Notes under the pieces: model-generated
The model's input: only the letters and a program-made list of their open reading frames with translations
Told to the model about the DNA's origin: nothing
Database searches by the model: none
Translations under genes and position numbers: made by a program
Shown: piece after piece, positions 11,229 through 22,010 of the stretch
Numbering within the stretch: the stretch's first letter is position 1
How the letters are laid out: each line of letters opens with the position of its first letter
Assembly: GCA_018340375.1 (NCBI GenBank)
Contig: JAFFJZ010000017.1
Span: 4,268,001-4,332,000, forward strand
Source of the DNA: Gonatopus flavifemur
Taxonomy: Eukaryota; Arthropoda; Insecta; Hymenoptera; Dryinidae
Reading direction: 5' to 3'
Length of the DNA stretch: 64,000 bases

Positions 11229-13012
11229 AATGTTTTCTCATGGTAACGCTCGTATCCTCTCAAGTGGATACAAGGTTATCATTCGAGTTCTCCTTTTTCC
11301 AACCAAATTACTCGAAACTGAATTCATGAAAAAGTCTGAAAGTTTTAGAAATAATTGTCCGAGATTTTATGATGTCTCTATAGAGCCGGAATTTGAAAAA
11401 AATTTTGTTTCTGAAATTCCAAATTCGGGCTCTATAGGGACGTGAATAAAATCTTGGAGAATTATTCCTGAAAATTTCAGTTTATTTGGATGAATTCAGT
11501 TTCGAGTAATTTGGTTGGAGAAAAACGTGCTCGGATGGTAACCTCGTATACTCCTAAATATGAGACTGTATGAAAGATTATGTTCACTCGATTTCTCAAT
11601 GTAGGTTTATGCTTTTTGGCCGGAGAATCAAATATTGAACTATTTTTTCCCAATTCATGCCCGATTCCTATTTATGAACAATTCGGCGATTGAATAATTG
11701 CGATTATTATATTGTTTACATAACTAAGAATCGGGCATGAATTTTACAAAAGTAGTGCGATATTTAGATTCTCCGACCCAAAAAGCATGAACCTATGTGG
11801 AGGGATCGAGTGGACATAATCCCAGTAAAAAATCTGAAATAGAAGAGAATTAGAAAGGATAAGAAATCCTATTCTTTAATTCTCTCCAATTCGAATTTTG
11901 TAACAAAGGAATAGAAAAGAATAGGAATATTTGGATTTTGATCCTGTTGACGGAATGTAGTTGGCACTCTGTATTAAATTCTTGCAGCAGAATTGAAAAT
12001 TTTGAAATCAAAACTGTTCAGGACATTCCGAATTCTCAAAGTTATTAGATATGCTCTCCCATTTTTCTCAGGAATGGATGAATTGAAGAGAGAATGAGAA
12101 GACCCACATTTCCTCAACAACTCGAGGAACATGCAGTTATTCATTATTTTTCATTTAAATCATTCGTGTTCGAGAAAAATGGGGGTAAAAATTTGAGATC
12201 TAGTAACATTCCTAGGGGTTTCGGAATGCCCTTAACGACATTCATTCACAACATAGGAGTTGTATTCTGAATTTGAAATTGGAAAAATTGAAATGGAATA
12301 ACAGATTTGGAAGAAAATTCCACACTGGAATGAAAGAGAGTAGAGAAGAGGACCATTTGTTTGAAATGAGTTCTGTGACTTCAAAATTCGAATTCAGTTT
12401 CTTAAATCTCAATTCTCTTCTATTCTTCCCAATCACAAATTTTTTGCCGGAATGTTTTATACAACCTCTCATATTTTACCTACAAACTATGTAGGAATCA
12501 TGAAGAATGTAGGTTACGCGCTGAACGAATCGCTCTATTCTGCAAAGTGATACATGGAGAAAAAGAGATATTAATGAGTATGTGAAGTCGAATACCAGAT
12601 ACCACCGTGTTTATTGAATATGAGGATGAGCATATAGATCATACCCTTTGATATGTAGATGATAGTCTTTAATAACTTTCGACTTATTTTATTACACACT
12701 TAGAAAAAAAAAGTATGGTTCTTGTAACGATCCAGAAGTATTTCAATTACAGCTAACTTCGCACATAGTCAGAGTAACGATCTGTATAGTTTCATAACCT
12801 GAATATATGCTTATGACAACAATCCGTATAGTTAGGACAACTATATGGGTCGTCACTGTGACTATCTACGAAGTTAGCTATAATGAGAATACTTTTAGAT
12901 CGTTATAGCAACAATGCTTCTTTTCCAGTGGACTATAATCTGGTGTAAGAGGTCAGATCCAGTTGAAAGCATGGCAAAATGAGTATCTCTGATGATTCTC
13001 TTTTCCACAATA
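11229..13012 (+). repeat. Left arm of the 6.3 kb inverted repeat
   Basis: At least four successive palindromes are visible: about 11240-11570 (sharing ACTCGAAACTGAATTCAT), 11583-11820 (sharing CACTCGAT and GGCATGAAT blocks), 12000-12235 (CCCATTTTTCTCR blocks) and 12699-12932. Reading frames here have counterparts in the right arm and are repeat-derived. Confidence 0.7.
12699..12932. mobile_element. Palindromic MITE carried in both arms
   Basis: Its two halves are inverted copies sharing AGCTAACTTCG and AACGATC blocks. The corresponding element sits at about 15627-15855 in the right arm, so it was present before the inverted duplication formed. No clear TSD. Confidence 0.6.
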
Positions 13013-13029
13013 ATGAGATGCGGCTTCCA

Positions 13030-14130
13030 CCCTCTTTTGACCAAACCCCATAGGAACAAGCACGTGTTCACTGAAAGAAGCATTTTGCCTTGGTTCTCCG
13101 CGTTGAAGACTCAGAATCTCTCAACGTTTCACAGTTGGTAGGGACACAGTTGGACCAGGAGATGATATCTCATCCTTATATCCGCCTCGGGTCAGTGCGG
13201 TTTCCGCCCTGTTTTGACTGAATCCCGCAGAAACGCACACGTGTTCACTGAAGGAATCATTGTTCATGGTTTTCCGCGTCGAAAACCCGAAATCTCTCAA
13301 CGAATCCTAGTTGCCAGGGACGAAGGTGAGTCAGACAAAAATTTCCCTTCCTCATATCGGCTTTGGGACAGTGCGATTTCCGCTCTTGCTCTACTTGAAC
13401 CTATGGAGAGAAACATGCGACACTCAAAACATGATCTGGCCTTGGTTATCCGCGTCGAAGACCCGAAATCTCTCAACGATTTCCAGTTGGTGGGGACAAG
13501 GGTAAGTCAGAAAAAAATATTCCATCCTCATACTCGCCTCGGAACAGTGCGGTTTCCTCCATTGTTTGACTGAACCCATAGAATCGAACACGTGTTCACT
13601 GGAAGAATCATTTCGCCTTGGTTTCTCTCCTCAAAGACCCAAAATCTCTCGACGATTCTCAGTTGGCAGGGACAGGGGTGAGTCAGAAAAAAATATCCCG
13701 TCCTCATATCGGCCTCGAACAGTGCGATTTCCGCTCACTCAAACCCATGGGAAGAAACACGTGTTCACTCGAAAAATCATCTTGCTCTGATTTTCTTAGC
13801 CGCATACCAGAATTCTATCAAAGATTCCTTGTCGGAAGGAGTGTGCTTGAACCAGGCAAATATATCCAGTCCTCATATGAGTCTTGGATCAATCCTTTCC
13901 TCGCGCTTCATGTACCAGATTCCATGGAAACAGAGCCGAAGTCACGCGAGAAACGATCTTGCCTTCATTCTCCGAACCAGACACCCAAAATCTCCCGAGG
14001 ATTCCTAGTTTACAGAGGCGGGCGTGAGCACAAAGAAATCACACCGTCTCCACATCAGCCTCGGAACTATACGGTTCCCGCGCTCCATCTTCTTCAATGC
14101 GAAGAAACCTAGACGAGTTTCCGCGAAATA
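13030..14130 (+). repeat. Tandem array, about 175-bp unit, seven diverged copies
   Basis: The phrase CACGTGTTCACT or a decayed form of it recurs near 13061, 13238, 13415, 13589, 13758, 13942 and 14112. It is followed each time by blocks like GACCCAAAATCTCTC. Long frames across 13214-14112 arise because the repeat has few stops. No protein family is recognised. Confidence 0.75.
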
Positions 14131-14882
14131 TCCCCTTGCGTTCATTTTCTACGGATAAAACCTAAAATCTGTTATCGGTTGCTGCTTGATAGAGGTACAC
14201 TCCCACCAGAACAGAATATTTCGTGCACACCCCAGTGGATATTTCGAAAGGGAAAAGACCAGGGGCTCACGAGCCATGCCTGATTTCCTATCAGGTTCTC
14301 ATCAGGTTTCGTTATGGTTTTCCCAACTTTGCTCTTTTTTATGGAATTCCATCCGGACCCTATTGTAGTCCTGTGTTATATCCCCATTCGCATCTCATTG
14401 GGACAATCGGATAACCCCCTTAAAAGGGCCTGATAAGATTTTCCTTATTCACGTTTCCCGGATTCTCACCTGATTAGGACCTCGCTGGACATAGGGAATG
14501 CCTGATCAACTTTCTACTAGAGCATATACGCCTCGGAATAATGCACTTCACCCGTTCGTTGTACTAAACTCCATCTGAACAAAAACAAGCTCACACGACA
14601 ATTCATTTCGTCCTCCCTGGTGAAAATGAAGCGTATACACAAAGCGCGAAGAAAGCGCATATGAAGCGAGAAATGTTTCACAATTCCCTCTTCTTGAAGC
14701 GTGTGCAGACCGCTTGCTATAAAGTGATGAAATTATACGTTCCACATACGCTTCATGACCTTCCGATCCCGTTTCACACACCCTTCATGTAACGTAATAG
14801 TAAGTTACACTAAGCGTATGCCAATCATATCTGTTCTGATTTCAAAGAATATCTTTACGCAGTCGATACCAACGACGATCCA
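14131..14882. other. Core of inverted-repeat element, no gene
   Basis: Unique sequence between the tandem array and the tRNA-like stretch. No domain-bearing frame or repeat was recognised. Confidence 0.4.
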
Positions 14883-14965
14883 TGGCTTAGTGGATAAGAC
14901 CCTCGTCTGCCGTAATGAAAGCCACCGGTTCGATTCTCGCTGTGAGGTTCAATTTTTTTATTCAG
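14876..14965 (+). repeat. tRNA-like / SINE-like stretch
   Basis: An A-box-like TGGCTTAGTGGATAAG is followed about 40 bases later by a good B box, GGTTCGATTC. The T and acceptor stems do not pair well, so this is more likely a tRNA relic or SINE head than a functional tRNA. A T-run follows. Confidence 0.4.
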
Positions 14966-15544
14966 GTTTTTGGAATTTCATACGCTTCCTTTGTTTCAAT
15001 TCCCCCTTCACATACTCTTTGTATCCCTTCCATTCAAGCTCCGTTTACTTTTCATCAACGTTTATGTTACGTTCCAGCATACGTTTCGTTTACTCTTCCT
15101 TTCTGCTTCCATTTCCACCAGGGTTTTGATAAAATTTCCAGAGCTTACTGATAGTACTAAGAACTAGTCCTTAATCGAAGGATTTCCATTTTTGTTGGAA
15201 ATTTCGAGTTTTTTCCAACAATGAAGTAATGCTGTTTTGCTCGAAAGTTCGAGAGTAAATTGTTGAAAGCCGCAATTTTGTTAATATTCAGAAAAAAATG
15301 AGAAGCCTCGATTAAAGACTGGATGAATTATTAAACCAATGGTTTTGATTTGTTTTATGGATTTTAAATGATTCAGTGAGATGTTCTGATGGTCACCGCA
15401 GTACTACCTGCGGAAGGGGGTCCAAAAAACGATGGCGATGTTTTTATGAATAATTAATTGTTTTTCCTAATTTTTTGGAAGTCAAGTTGAAACATAATAT
15501 GAAAACTTTGTGTAATCAGTTTTATAAAATAACCTCATTATTGT
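14966..15544. other. No gene recognised
   Basis: Pyrimidine-rich at first, then AT-rich. Overlapping short frames lack recognisable domains. Confidence 0.4.
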
Positions 15545-17528
15545 GAAAAAAAGAATAATTAGGGATACTCATTTTTCCATGCTTTTAACTGGATCTCACC
15601 CCTTACACCAGATTATAGTGCACTGAAACAGAAGTATGGTTGCTATAACGATCTAAAAGTATTCTCATTATAGCTAACTTCGTAGATAGTCACAGTGACG
15701 ACCCATATAGTTGTCCTAACTATACGGATTGTTGTCATAAGCATATATTCAGGTTATGAAACTATACGGATCGTTACTCTGACTATGTGCGAAGTTAGCT
15801 ATAATTGAAATACTTTTGGATCGTTGCAAGAACCATACTTTTTTTTTTAGTGTGGGTAATAAAATAAGTGGAAAAAAAATATGATCTATATGCTCATCCT
15901 CATACACGGAACAAAAAATGTGGTTATCATGACGATCTGAAGTAAGGTTAGGAAAGAATGACTGTACTGGCAACACTGCATCGTTGTAGTATCGATACGG
16001 ATGGCAGCGATAGCAATCTATGTCGTTCCTAGAATGATCCGTTTAGTTATGACAGCTATACCGGCATCCTTGCACGTTGGATAGTCATGACAGCTAACCA
16101 GTATTGTCATGATGACAATATTTTTTTTCCGTGTATTCAATAAACACGGTGGTACCCAGTATTCGACTTCTTATACTCATTAATATCTCTTTTTCTGCAT
16201 GTATCACTTTGCAAAATAGAGCGATTCGTTTAGCGCGTAACCCACATTCTTCATGATTCCTACATAGTTTGTAGGTAAAATATGAGAGGTCGTATGAAAC
16301 ATCCCGGCAAAAAATTTGTGATTGGAAAGAATAGAAGAGAATTGAGATTTAAGAAACTGAATTCGAATTTTGAAGTCACAGAACTCATTTCAAACAAATG
16401 GTCCTCTTCCCTACTCTCTCCCATTTCACTGTGGAATTTCCTTCCGAATCTGTGATTCCATTTCAATTTTTCTAATTTCAAATTCAGAATACAACTCCTA
16501 TGTTATGAATGAATGTCGTTGAGGGCATTCCGAAACCCCTAGGAATGTTATTAGATCTCAAATTTTTACCCCCATTTTTCTCGAACACGAATGATTTAAA
16601 TGAAAAATAATGAATATCTGCATGTTCCTCGAGTTGTTGAGGAAATGTGGGTCTTCTCATTCTCTCTTCAATTCATCCATTCCTGAGAAAAATGGGAGAG
16701 CATATCTAATAACTTTGAGAATTCGGAATGTCCTGAACAGTTTTGATTTCAAAATTTTCAATTCTGCTGCAAGAATTTAATACAGAGTGCCAACTACATT
16801 CCGTAAACAGGATCAAAATCCAAATATTCCTATTCTTTTCTATTCCTTTGTTACAAAATTCGAATTGGAAAGAATTAAAAAGAATAGGATTTCTTATCCT
16901 TTCTAATTCTTTTCTATTTCAGATTTTTTACTGGGTTTATGTCCACTCGATTCCTCCACATAGGTTTATGCTTTTTGGGTCGGAAAATCTAAATATCGCA
17001 CTACTTTTGAAAAATTCATGCCCGATTTTCAGTTATGTCAACAATATAATAATCACAATTATTCAATCGCCGAATTGTTCATAAATAGGAATCGGGCATG
17101 AATTGGGAAAAAATAGTTCAATATTTGATTCTCCGACCCAAGAAGCATAAACCTACGTTGAGAAATCGAGTGAACATAATGTTTCATACAGTCTCATATT
17201 TAGGAGTATACGAGGTTACCATCCGAGCACGTTTTTCTCCGACCAAATTACTCGAAACTGAATTCATCCAAATAAACTGAAATTTTCAGGAATAATTCTC
17301 CGAGATTTTATTCACGTCCCTATAGAGCCCGAATTTGGAATTTCAGAAACAAAATTTCTTTCAAATTCCGGCTCTATAGGGATATCATAAAATCTCGAAC
17401 AATTATTCCTGAAAATTTCAGACTTTTTCATGAATTCAGTTTCGAGTAATTCGGTTGGGAAAAGGAGAACTCGAATGATAACCTCGTATCCACTTGAGAG
17501 GATACGAGCGTTACCATTAGAAAACATT
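15545..17528 (-). repeat. Right arm of the 6.3 kb inverted repeat
   Basis: An inverted copy of 11229-13012. It is longer because of the insertion at 15905-16133. Otherwise it differs by scattered substitutions and small indels, so the arms have diverged since they formed. Confidence 0.7.
15905..16133. mobile_element. TA-flanked MITE with a visible empty site
   Basis: The ends are CACGGAACAAAAAATG and the inverse of CACGGAAAAAAAATAT, flanked by TA at 15903-15904 and 16134-16135. The matching position of the left arm (near 12620) reads straight through with a single TA. This confirms both the element's limits and its TA duplication. Tc1/mariner-type, 229 bp, non-coding. Confidence 0.85.
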
Positions 17529-17588
17529 GGTTAGAAAGAGGGGTCCCAAAAAACGCTCGTATCATCTCAACTCGCAAACTGTATACAT

Positions 17589-17740
17589 CCCTGCTAAAAA
17601 TGACGGAAGTGTTCGGAGAGAAACCGGGACACAAACCGCCACGAAACGGGGAAAAACATCCGTTTCTTCCCGTCTGGTGGCGGTTTTTGTCCCGGTTTCT
17701 TTCCGAATCTTTCCGAACACTTCCGGCATTTTTAGCGGGG
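17589..17740. mobile_element. 152-bp palindromic MITE, CCCTGCT ends
   Basis: Left end CCCTGCTAAAAATGACGGAA mirrors the right end. The arms share AAGTGTTCGGA and GAAACCGGGACA blocks. The terminus resembles the CCCTGST ends at 369, 880 and 2396. No clear TSD. Confidence 0.65.
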
Positions 17741-17744
17741 ATAC

Positions 17745-17893
17745 CATCAAGAATATAGGTTACGCGTTTATGAACAAATTGCTGTATTTTGCAGAGAAAT
17801 ATCCCAATCAAGCTGAGAGTTTCCAGAAAGTCAGGCCATACACTAGGGAACAAGTAGTTTGTCACATGAAGTTTCCTGCGACTTATACTTTCT
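17745..17893 (+). pseudogene. Short coding-like relic of unknown origin
   Basis: An open frame continues across this stretch (e.g. KNIGYAFMNKLLYFAEKYPN). A diverged, stop-containing version occurs in the left arm near 12498 (KNVGYALNESLYSAK, then a stop). Two related copies suggest a protein fragment of a parent element. I do not recognise the family. Confidence 0.3.
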
Positions 17894-18477
17894 TCTCGAC
17901 CAATCAGAATATAGGATTCGGAATCCAATCTCTTGTGTTAAACTTACTAATCAAACCGTTCAAATTGGGTATCGGATGAATGAAAATTCTCATGTTTTCT
18001 TTTGTACATGAGAATTCTGATTGAAAACGAGTGATTATACTTGTTTCTCCCACTTGAATCCCTATCTCTACGAAATAACACTATTTTACATTTGTCTGCG
18101 TAATAAAAATCATGACTGAAATTACAACTTTCACCTACAGCATATCGTGATAAGAATTCATGACAATAATCAATTTTTCCACAGTGTCGACGAATTCGAT
18201 CGTTCTACATAGAAAATTTACCAATTTGTATGCTGGTAAATCGTATCGATTATACCGATCAGCTGATCGTATGAGCGCCCTCTGCAAGCACCTTCCTCTC
18301 TTGTTCTGTTATGACGCTCCTGAATGACTGATGGATCCACCTCATAATTAGTCAACTTTAATTAATTATATCTCGGAAATTATGCGTCGGAGAGCATTGT
18401 GCAGAAGGACAAATCGTTTTAGAATTTCATCAGGAATCTACTCCCAAAAAAGAGTGCGGGAATTTTGAATCACCCTG
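17894..18477. mobile_element. Foldback element copy 1, right end only
   Basis: It matches the last about 580 bp of the complete foldback element at 38966-40818 and ends at CACCCTG followed by TATATA. The left two-thirds are missing. The junction at 17894 abuts the relic at 17745-17893. Confidence 0.85.
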
Positions 18478-18815
18478 TATATATCTGTACGAGTGATTCA
18501 ACATAGGGATTATCATTACTGCAAATTATCTCGTTGATTCTCGTTGTTGTTCCGTTCCCTCTTTTCTTTTTCATTCGAGTTTTAAGTTTGGGATAATTCC
18601 CGGGAAAAAAATGAGTCGAGCATGTGCTCATTTGACCCAAAGGAGGCGAGATGTTTCCCATATCTTTCGTAGGTTCTAGCTGACAGAAGGATTTCCTTCC
18701 ATACGAAATAATTTCGGGTTCGGAGTTATTTAGGAATTATACAGGAGGCCTATATGGATTCTATGGTGATCATGGTACGACCTCATTGGAAAACATGCAA
18801 TGGTTCGGGATAATA

Positions 18816-20108
18816 CGAGGGTGGATTGATAAGTTTCCGGCCTGATCAAGAGATGGCGCCACTAGGCTTACCTTGAGGTGGCGTTCTATAGTACCATCCT
18901 TAGATAGCTTGTAGCTATAGTTTCAGTCCGATCGCCATGTTAGTTTAGTTTTGAGAGCACGCTGACCAAGACGCCTCTGTGTTTTTCGTGAAAATGGAAA
19001 AGCTGGAAAATCGTGCTGTCATCAAATACTTTTATTTGAAGGGGTTAACGCCGAAGGAAATTAAAGAAGAGATGGACTCAACACTGGGGACATCCTCCCC
19101 ATCATATTCAACCGTTAAGCAGTGGGTTTCCGAGTTTAAAAAGGGTCGTGTGAGCACCTCTGATGAGCCTCGCTCAGGACGCCCCATTGAGGTCACAACT
19201 CCAGATATGATCGAAAAAATCCATCAAATAGTGCTGAAAGATCGCAGATTGAAAGTTCGTGAGATAGCTGAGACCTGTAAGATGTCATATGAACGTGTAC
19301 AAAATATTTTGCACCAACATTTGTATATGGAAAAGCTCTGTGCAAGACGGGTGCCGCGTTTGTCAACAGTCGACCAAAAATTGATTCGAAAGAACATTTC
19401 TACCGCCAATTTGGCGTTGTATAAGCGCAATCCAAGCGAATTTTTGCGTCGATTCGTAACCGTTGACGAAACTTGGGTCCACCACTACACTCCTGAAACC
19501 AAAGAACAGTCTAAACAGTGGATTGGACCAGGGGAACCAACTCCAAAGAAGGCAAAAACAATTTTTTCGGCGAACAAGGTTATGGCTACTATTTTTTGGG
19601 ATGCAAGAGGTATTATATACATTGATTACCTTGAAAAGGGTAAAACTATCACTGGTCAATACTACGCAGACTTATTGCAACGTTTGAGCCACGAAGTGAA
19701 AATTAAACGACCTCATCTGGCGAAGAAAAAAATCTTGTTTCATCACGATAACGCACCAGCGCACACGTCAATCGTTGCGATGGCTAAAATCAACGATCTG
19801 AAGTTTGAATTAATGCCGCACCCTCCCTACTCTCCAGACCTAGCCCCGAGTGACAATTATCTGTTTCCTAACCTCAAAAAATGGCTTGGCGGTAAGAGAT
19901 TTGCGGACAATGAAGAAGTAGTCGAAGCTGTAAATGGGTATTTTGAGGAGCTTGACGAATCAGTCTATAGAGATGGCATTACTAGACTAGAACACCGCTA
20001 TGAGAAATGTATCAGCTTTGGAGGAGATTATGTTGAGAAATAAAAAAAAAAAATTCTTAAAAACGTTGTTTTTCTTGGTCAGGCCGGAAACTTATCAATC
20101 CACCCTCG
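18816..20108 (+). mobile_element. Complete mariner element, copy 1
   Basis: The TIRs begin CGAGGGTGGATTGATAAGTT, are about 28 bp long and face inward. TA flanks both ends (18814-18815, 20109-20110). It is 1293 bp with one intact transposase, so it could be autonomous. It sits in the 3' flank of the gypsy copy. Confidence 0.95.
18994..20043 (+). CDS. Mariner transposase, intact (DD34D)
   Basis: A 349-residue transposase of the IS630-Tc1-mariner superfamily, which cuts and re-joins mariner ends at TA targets in the nucleus. The N-terminal part carries the paired helix-turn-helix DNA-binding region (STVKQWVSEFKKG; later KVREIAETCKMSYERVQNIL). The catalytic core shows the first Asp in TVDETWVHHY, the second in HHDNAPAH and the third in YSPDLAPSD, with exactly 34 residues between the last two, as in classical mariners. 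The usual WVPHEL-type linker appears as RRVPRLS. I chose the ATG at 18994 because the upstream in-frame codon is only GTG and the family begins near this point. Length matches the usual 345 or so residues. No stop or frameshift is present. Confidence 0.95.
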   Translation: MEKLENRAVIKYFYLKGLTPKEIKEEMDSTLGTSSPSYSTVKQWVSEFKKGRVSTSDEPRSGRPIEVTTPDMIEKIHQIVLKDRRLKVREIAETCKMSYERVQNILHQHLYMEKLCARRVPRLSTVDQKLIRKNISTANLALYKRNPSEFLRRFVTVDETWVHHYTPETKEQSKQWIGPGEPTPKKAKTIFSANKVMATIFWDARGIIYIDYLEKGKTITGQYYADLLQRLSHEVKIKRPHLAKKKILFHHDNAPAHTSIVAMAKINDLKFELMPHPPYSPDLAPSDNYLFPNLKKWLGGKRFADNEEVVEAVNGYFEELDESVYRDGITRLEHRYEKCISFGGDYVEK

Positions 20109-20110
20109 TA

Positions 20111-22010
20111 GTGATGGCTGAGGAAATTCCCTGAAGGAATTAGGAGCTTGGGTGAAGGCGGGATCCACCATGTCGGCTGTGTGAGGTTTTCCATGGGTTT
20201 TTTTTTTGTTTCCGTAGTGTTGAAAATTTTGTTATGGGAATCAATCTAGGGTAGTGGTTGATGCTCATACATGTGAAATTTTCACCCTTGGGTGGTCCTA
20301 TGGGGGATTTTGCTGGGTGGTCCTGGTGCGTTTTTGAGTTTTTGTGTCTGCCGTGAAGTGGGCAACGGTTGTGAGTGAATGGGGAATCAGAATCCGTCAT
20401 GGGCTCATTCATGGGGTCCTATGGGGTTTCTATGGGGTTTGACCAATTACGTATGGAAATTGATCTAGGATGCGAGTGGGTCATTGCGAACGCGTAAGCT
20501 TGGTTATCGCGTGGTTCTATGGTGGTTTTTCATGGTTTGACCATGGTGTAAGTTGGAGTTGATGCGTTCCGAGTAGTTAGGGACAATTTAGGAGGCGTTA
20601 TAGAGCGAAATCCGTCATGGGGTCATTCATGGGGTCTTATGGGGTTTTTATAGGGTTGCCTGTTTGACATGAATAATTGATGTAGGACGATAGTAGGGTC
20701 GTGAGAATATGAAATTTGGATAATTTGGCGGTGCTATGGTACTGTTAATGGTCACTCCGGGTTTTTTTTTTCTATGAACAAGGATATATAGTACACCCGG
20801 TTTTTTTTTCTCTCTTTTTGGTGATGGGTTTTAAGTACACGTGTGTACCTCATATGCTTTTCCCGGTCTGGATACTTTTTGGAAGTTGTTTCCATAATTA
20901 ACTGAGAAGACAAAGTTCAGAGTACTGTGACCGTGTATGCTTGTGAATGGGGAGACGCTTCATCGTGGTCCGTACGGTTGCGAGAGAGACAACAACTACG
21001 AATGGATGGAGCTGGAATACACGGCGATAGCTCGTGTAATGTAGTTGTCCTATATCAATGCCTGTAATACACATATTACTGAAATTCATTGTATGACGTT
21101 GATAATTTTGTATCATGTTGGGTTCTCTTCGAATTTTATTTTAAGCTTTCTGATTTTTGGTGGATGGGGAAAACTGTGGCAGAGATATTTCCATTGTTGT
21201 TCATGACAGTTTCCACAGATGTTTCTATTCGGTGCGAGTGATGAGTTCGGTTTCTACAGTGCTCGTTGCACGTGTGCATAAGCGGCTGGTGATTATGATG
21301 ATTGTCGAGTAGGTTGGCATTGATACCTGATACCTACTCTCCTCCTGTTCTTTTTATCGCTCCGTGCTTATATCTCTTACTCTCTTTTTCTCCAACTCGA
21401 TATGGTTATTTCTTTTCTATTAACTACAGCCGTATTAATGGCTGCTGAAATCTTATATGTACTTATATATCTATATGCATGCGGGCTGGGATTGTGTCAT
21501 ATACGCCTCTCTGTTAGCCGTAATGATGGCTACTCTCGGATATTGATTCTCTCTTTTGTTGAAGTACATTGTGAAAATATTCTGAAATTTCCGATACCAG
21601 TTGTATATGAGAATTCTGAAACTTGTAATTGAAATCAGGTTCAATCATGAATTCGTGAAATTTAATGCAAAATGTTTGAAAATTCATATTAAAAAAATGC
21701 ATGAAAAATCATAATTCTGTATGAGATATCATAAAATTTCACATGAAAAGCCAAAGAATTTTGACAATTCCATACAAACTGTATATGTTAATTGCTCCTT
21801 ATACATTTCTATGGAATTTAAGAAGCAAATTTTTTTTTACAGTGTATATAATGATTTCCTAATAATTGTGCTTTACTATTTTTTTCATTGTTTCACTCTT
21901 TATGATTGTTTCTATCCTTAATTTAATGTCGAATGTGGGAGTTAGGTCAGTGAAATGCTATCTGTTCCTTGTGTTTACTGTACTCGTCTGCCTAATAACT
22001 GGTGAATCGA
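20111..22010. other. Gypsy 3' non-coding region, copy 1
   Basis: Continues from the end of the minus-strand integrase. It contains loose repeats of ATGGGGTTT-like phrases (20160-20680) and purine/pyrimidine-biased stretches near 21340-21390. A 3' LTR is expected here, but I could not match one to the 5' side. No gene recognised. Confidence 0.45.

Larger units (their letters stand above)
11229..17528. mobile_element. 6.3 kb giant inverted-repeat (foldback) element
   Basis: The ends are inverted copies that begin AATGTTTTCTCATGGTAACG on the left. The arms (11229-13012 and 15545-17528) are colinear inverted copies around a unique core of about 2.5 kb. The arms contain a series of smaller palindromes, and the core has a tandem array and a tRNA-like stretch. 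No transposase is present. No convincing TSD was found, so an ordinary inverted duplication remains possible. Confidence 0.7.

Noticed and set aside
13214..14112. Several overlapping plus-strand frames up to 164 codons
   Set aside because: They coincide with the 175-bp tandem repeat, shift frame from unit to unit and carry no domain.
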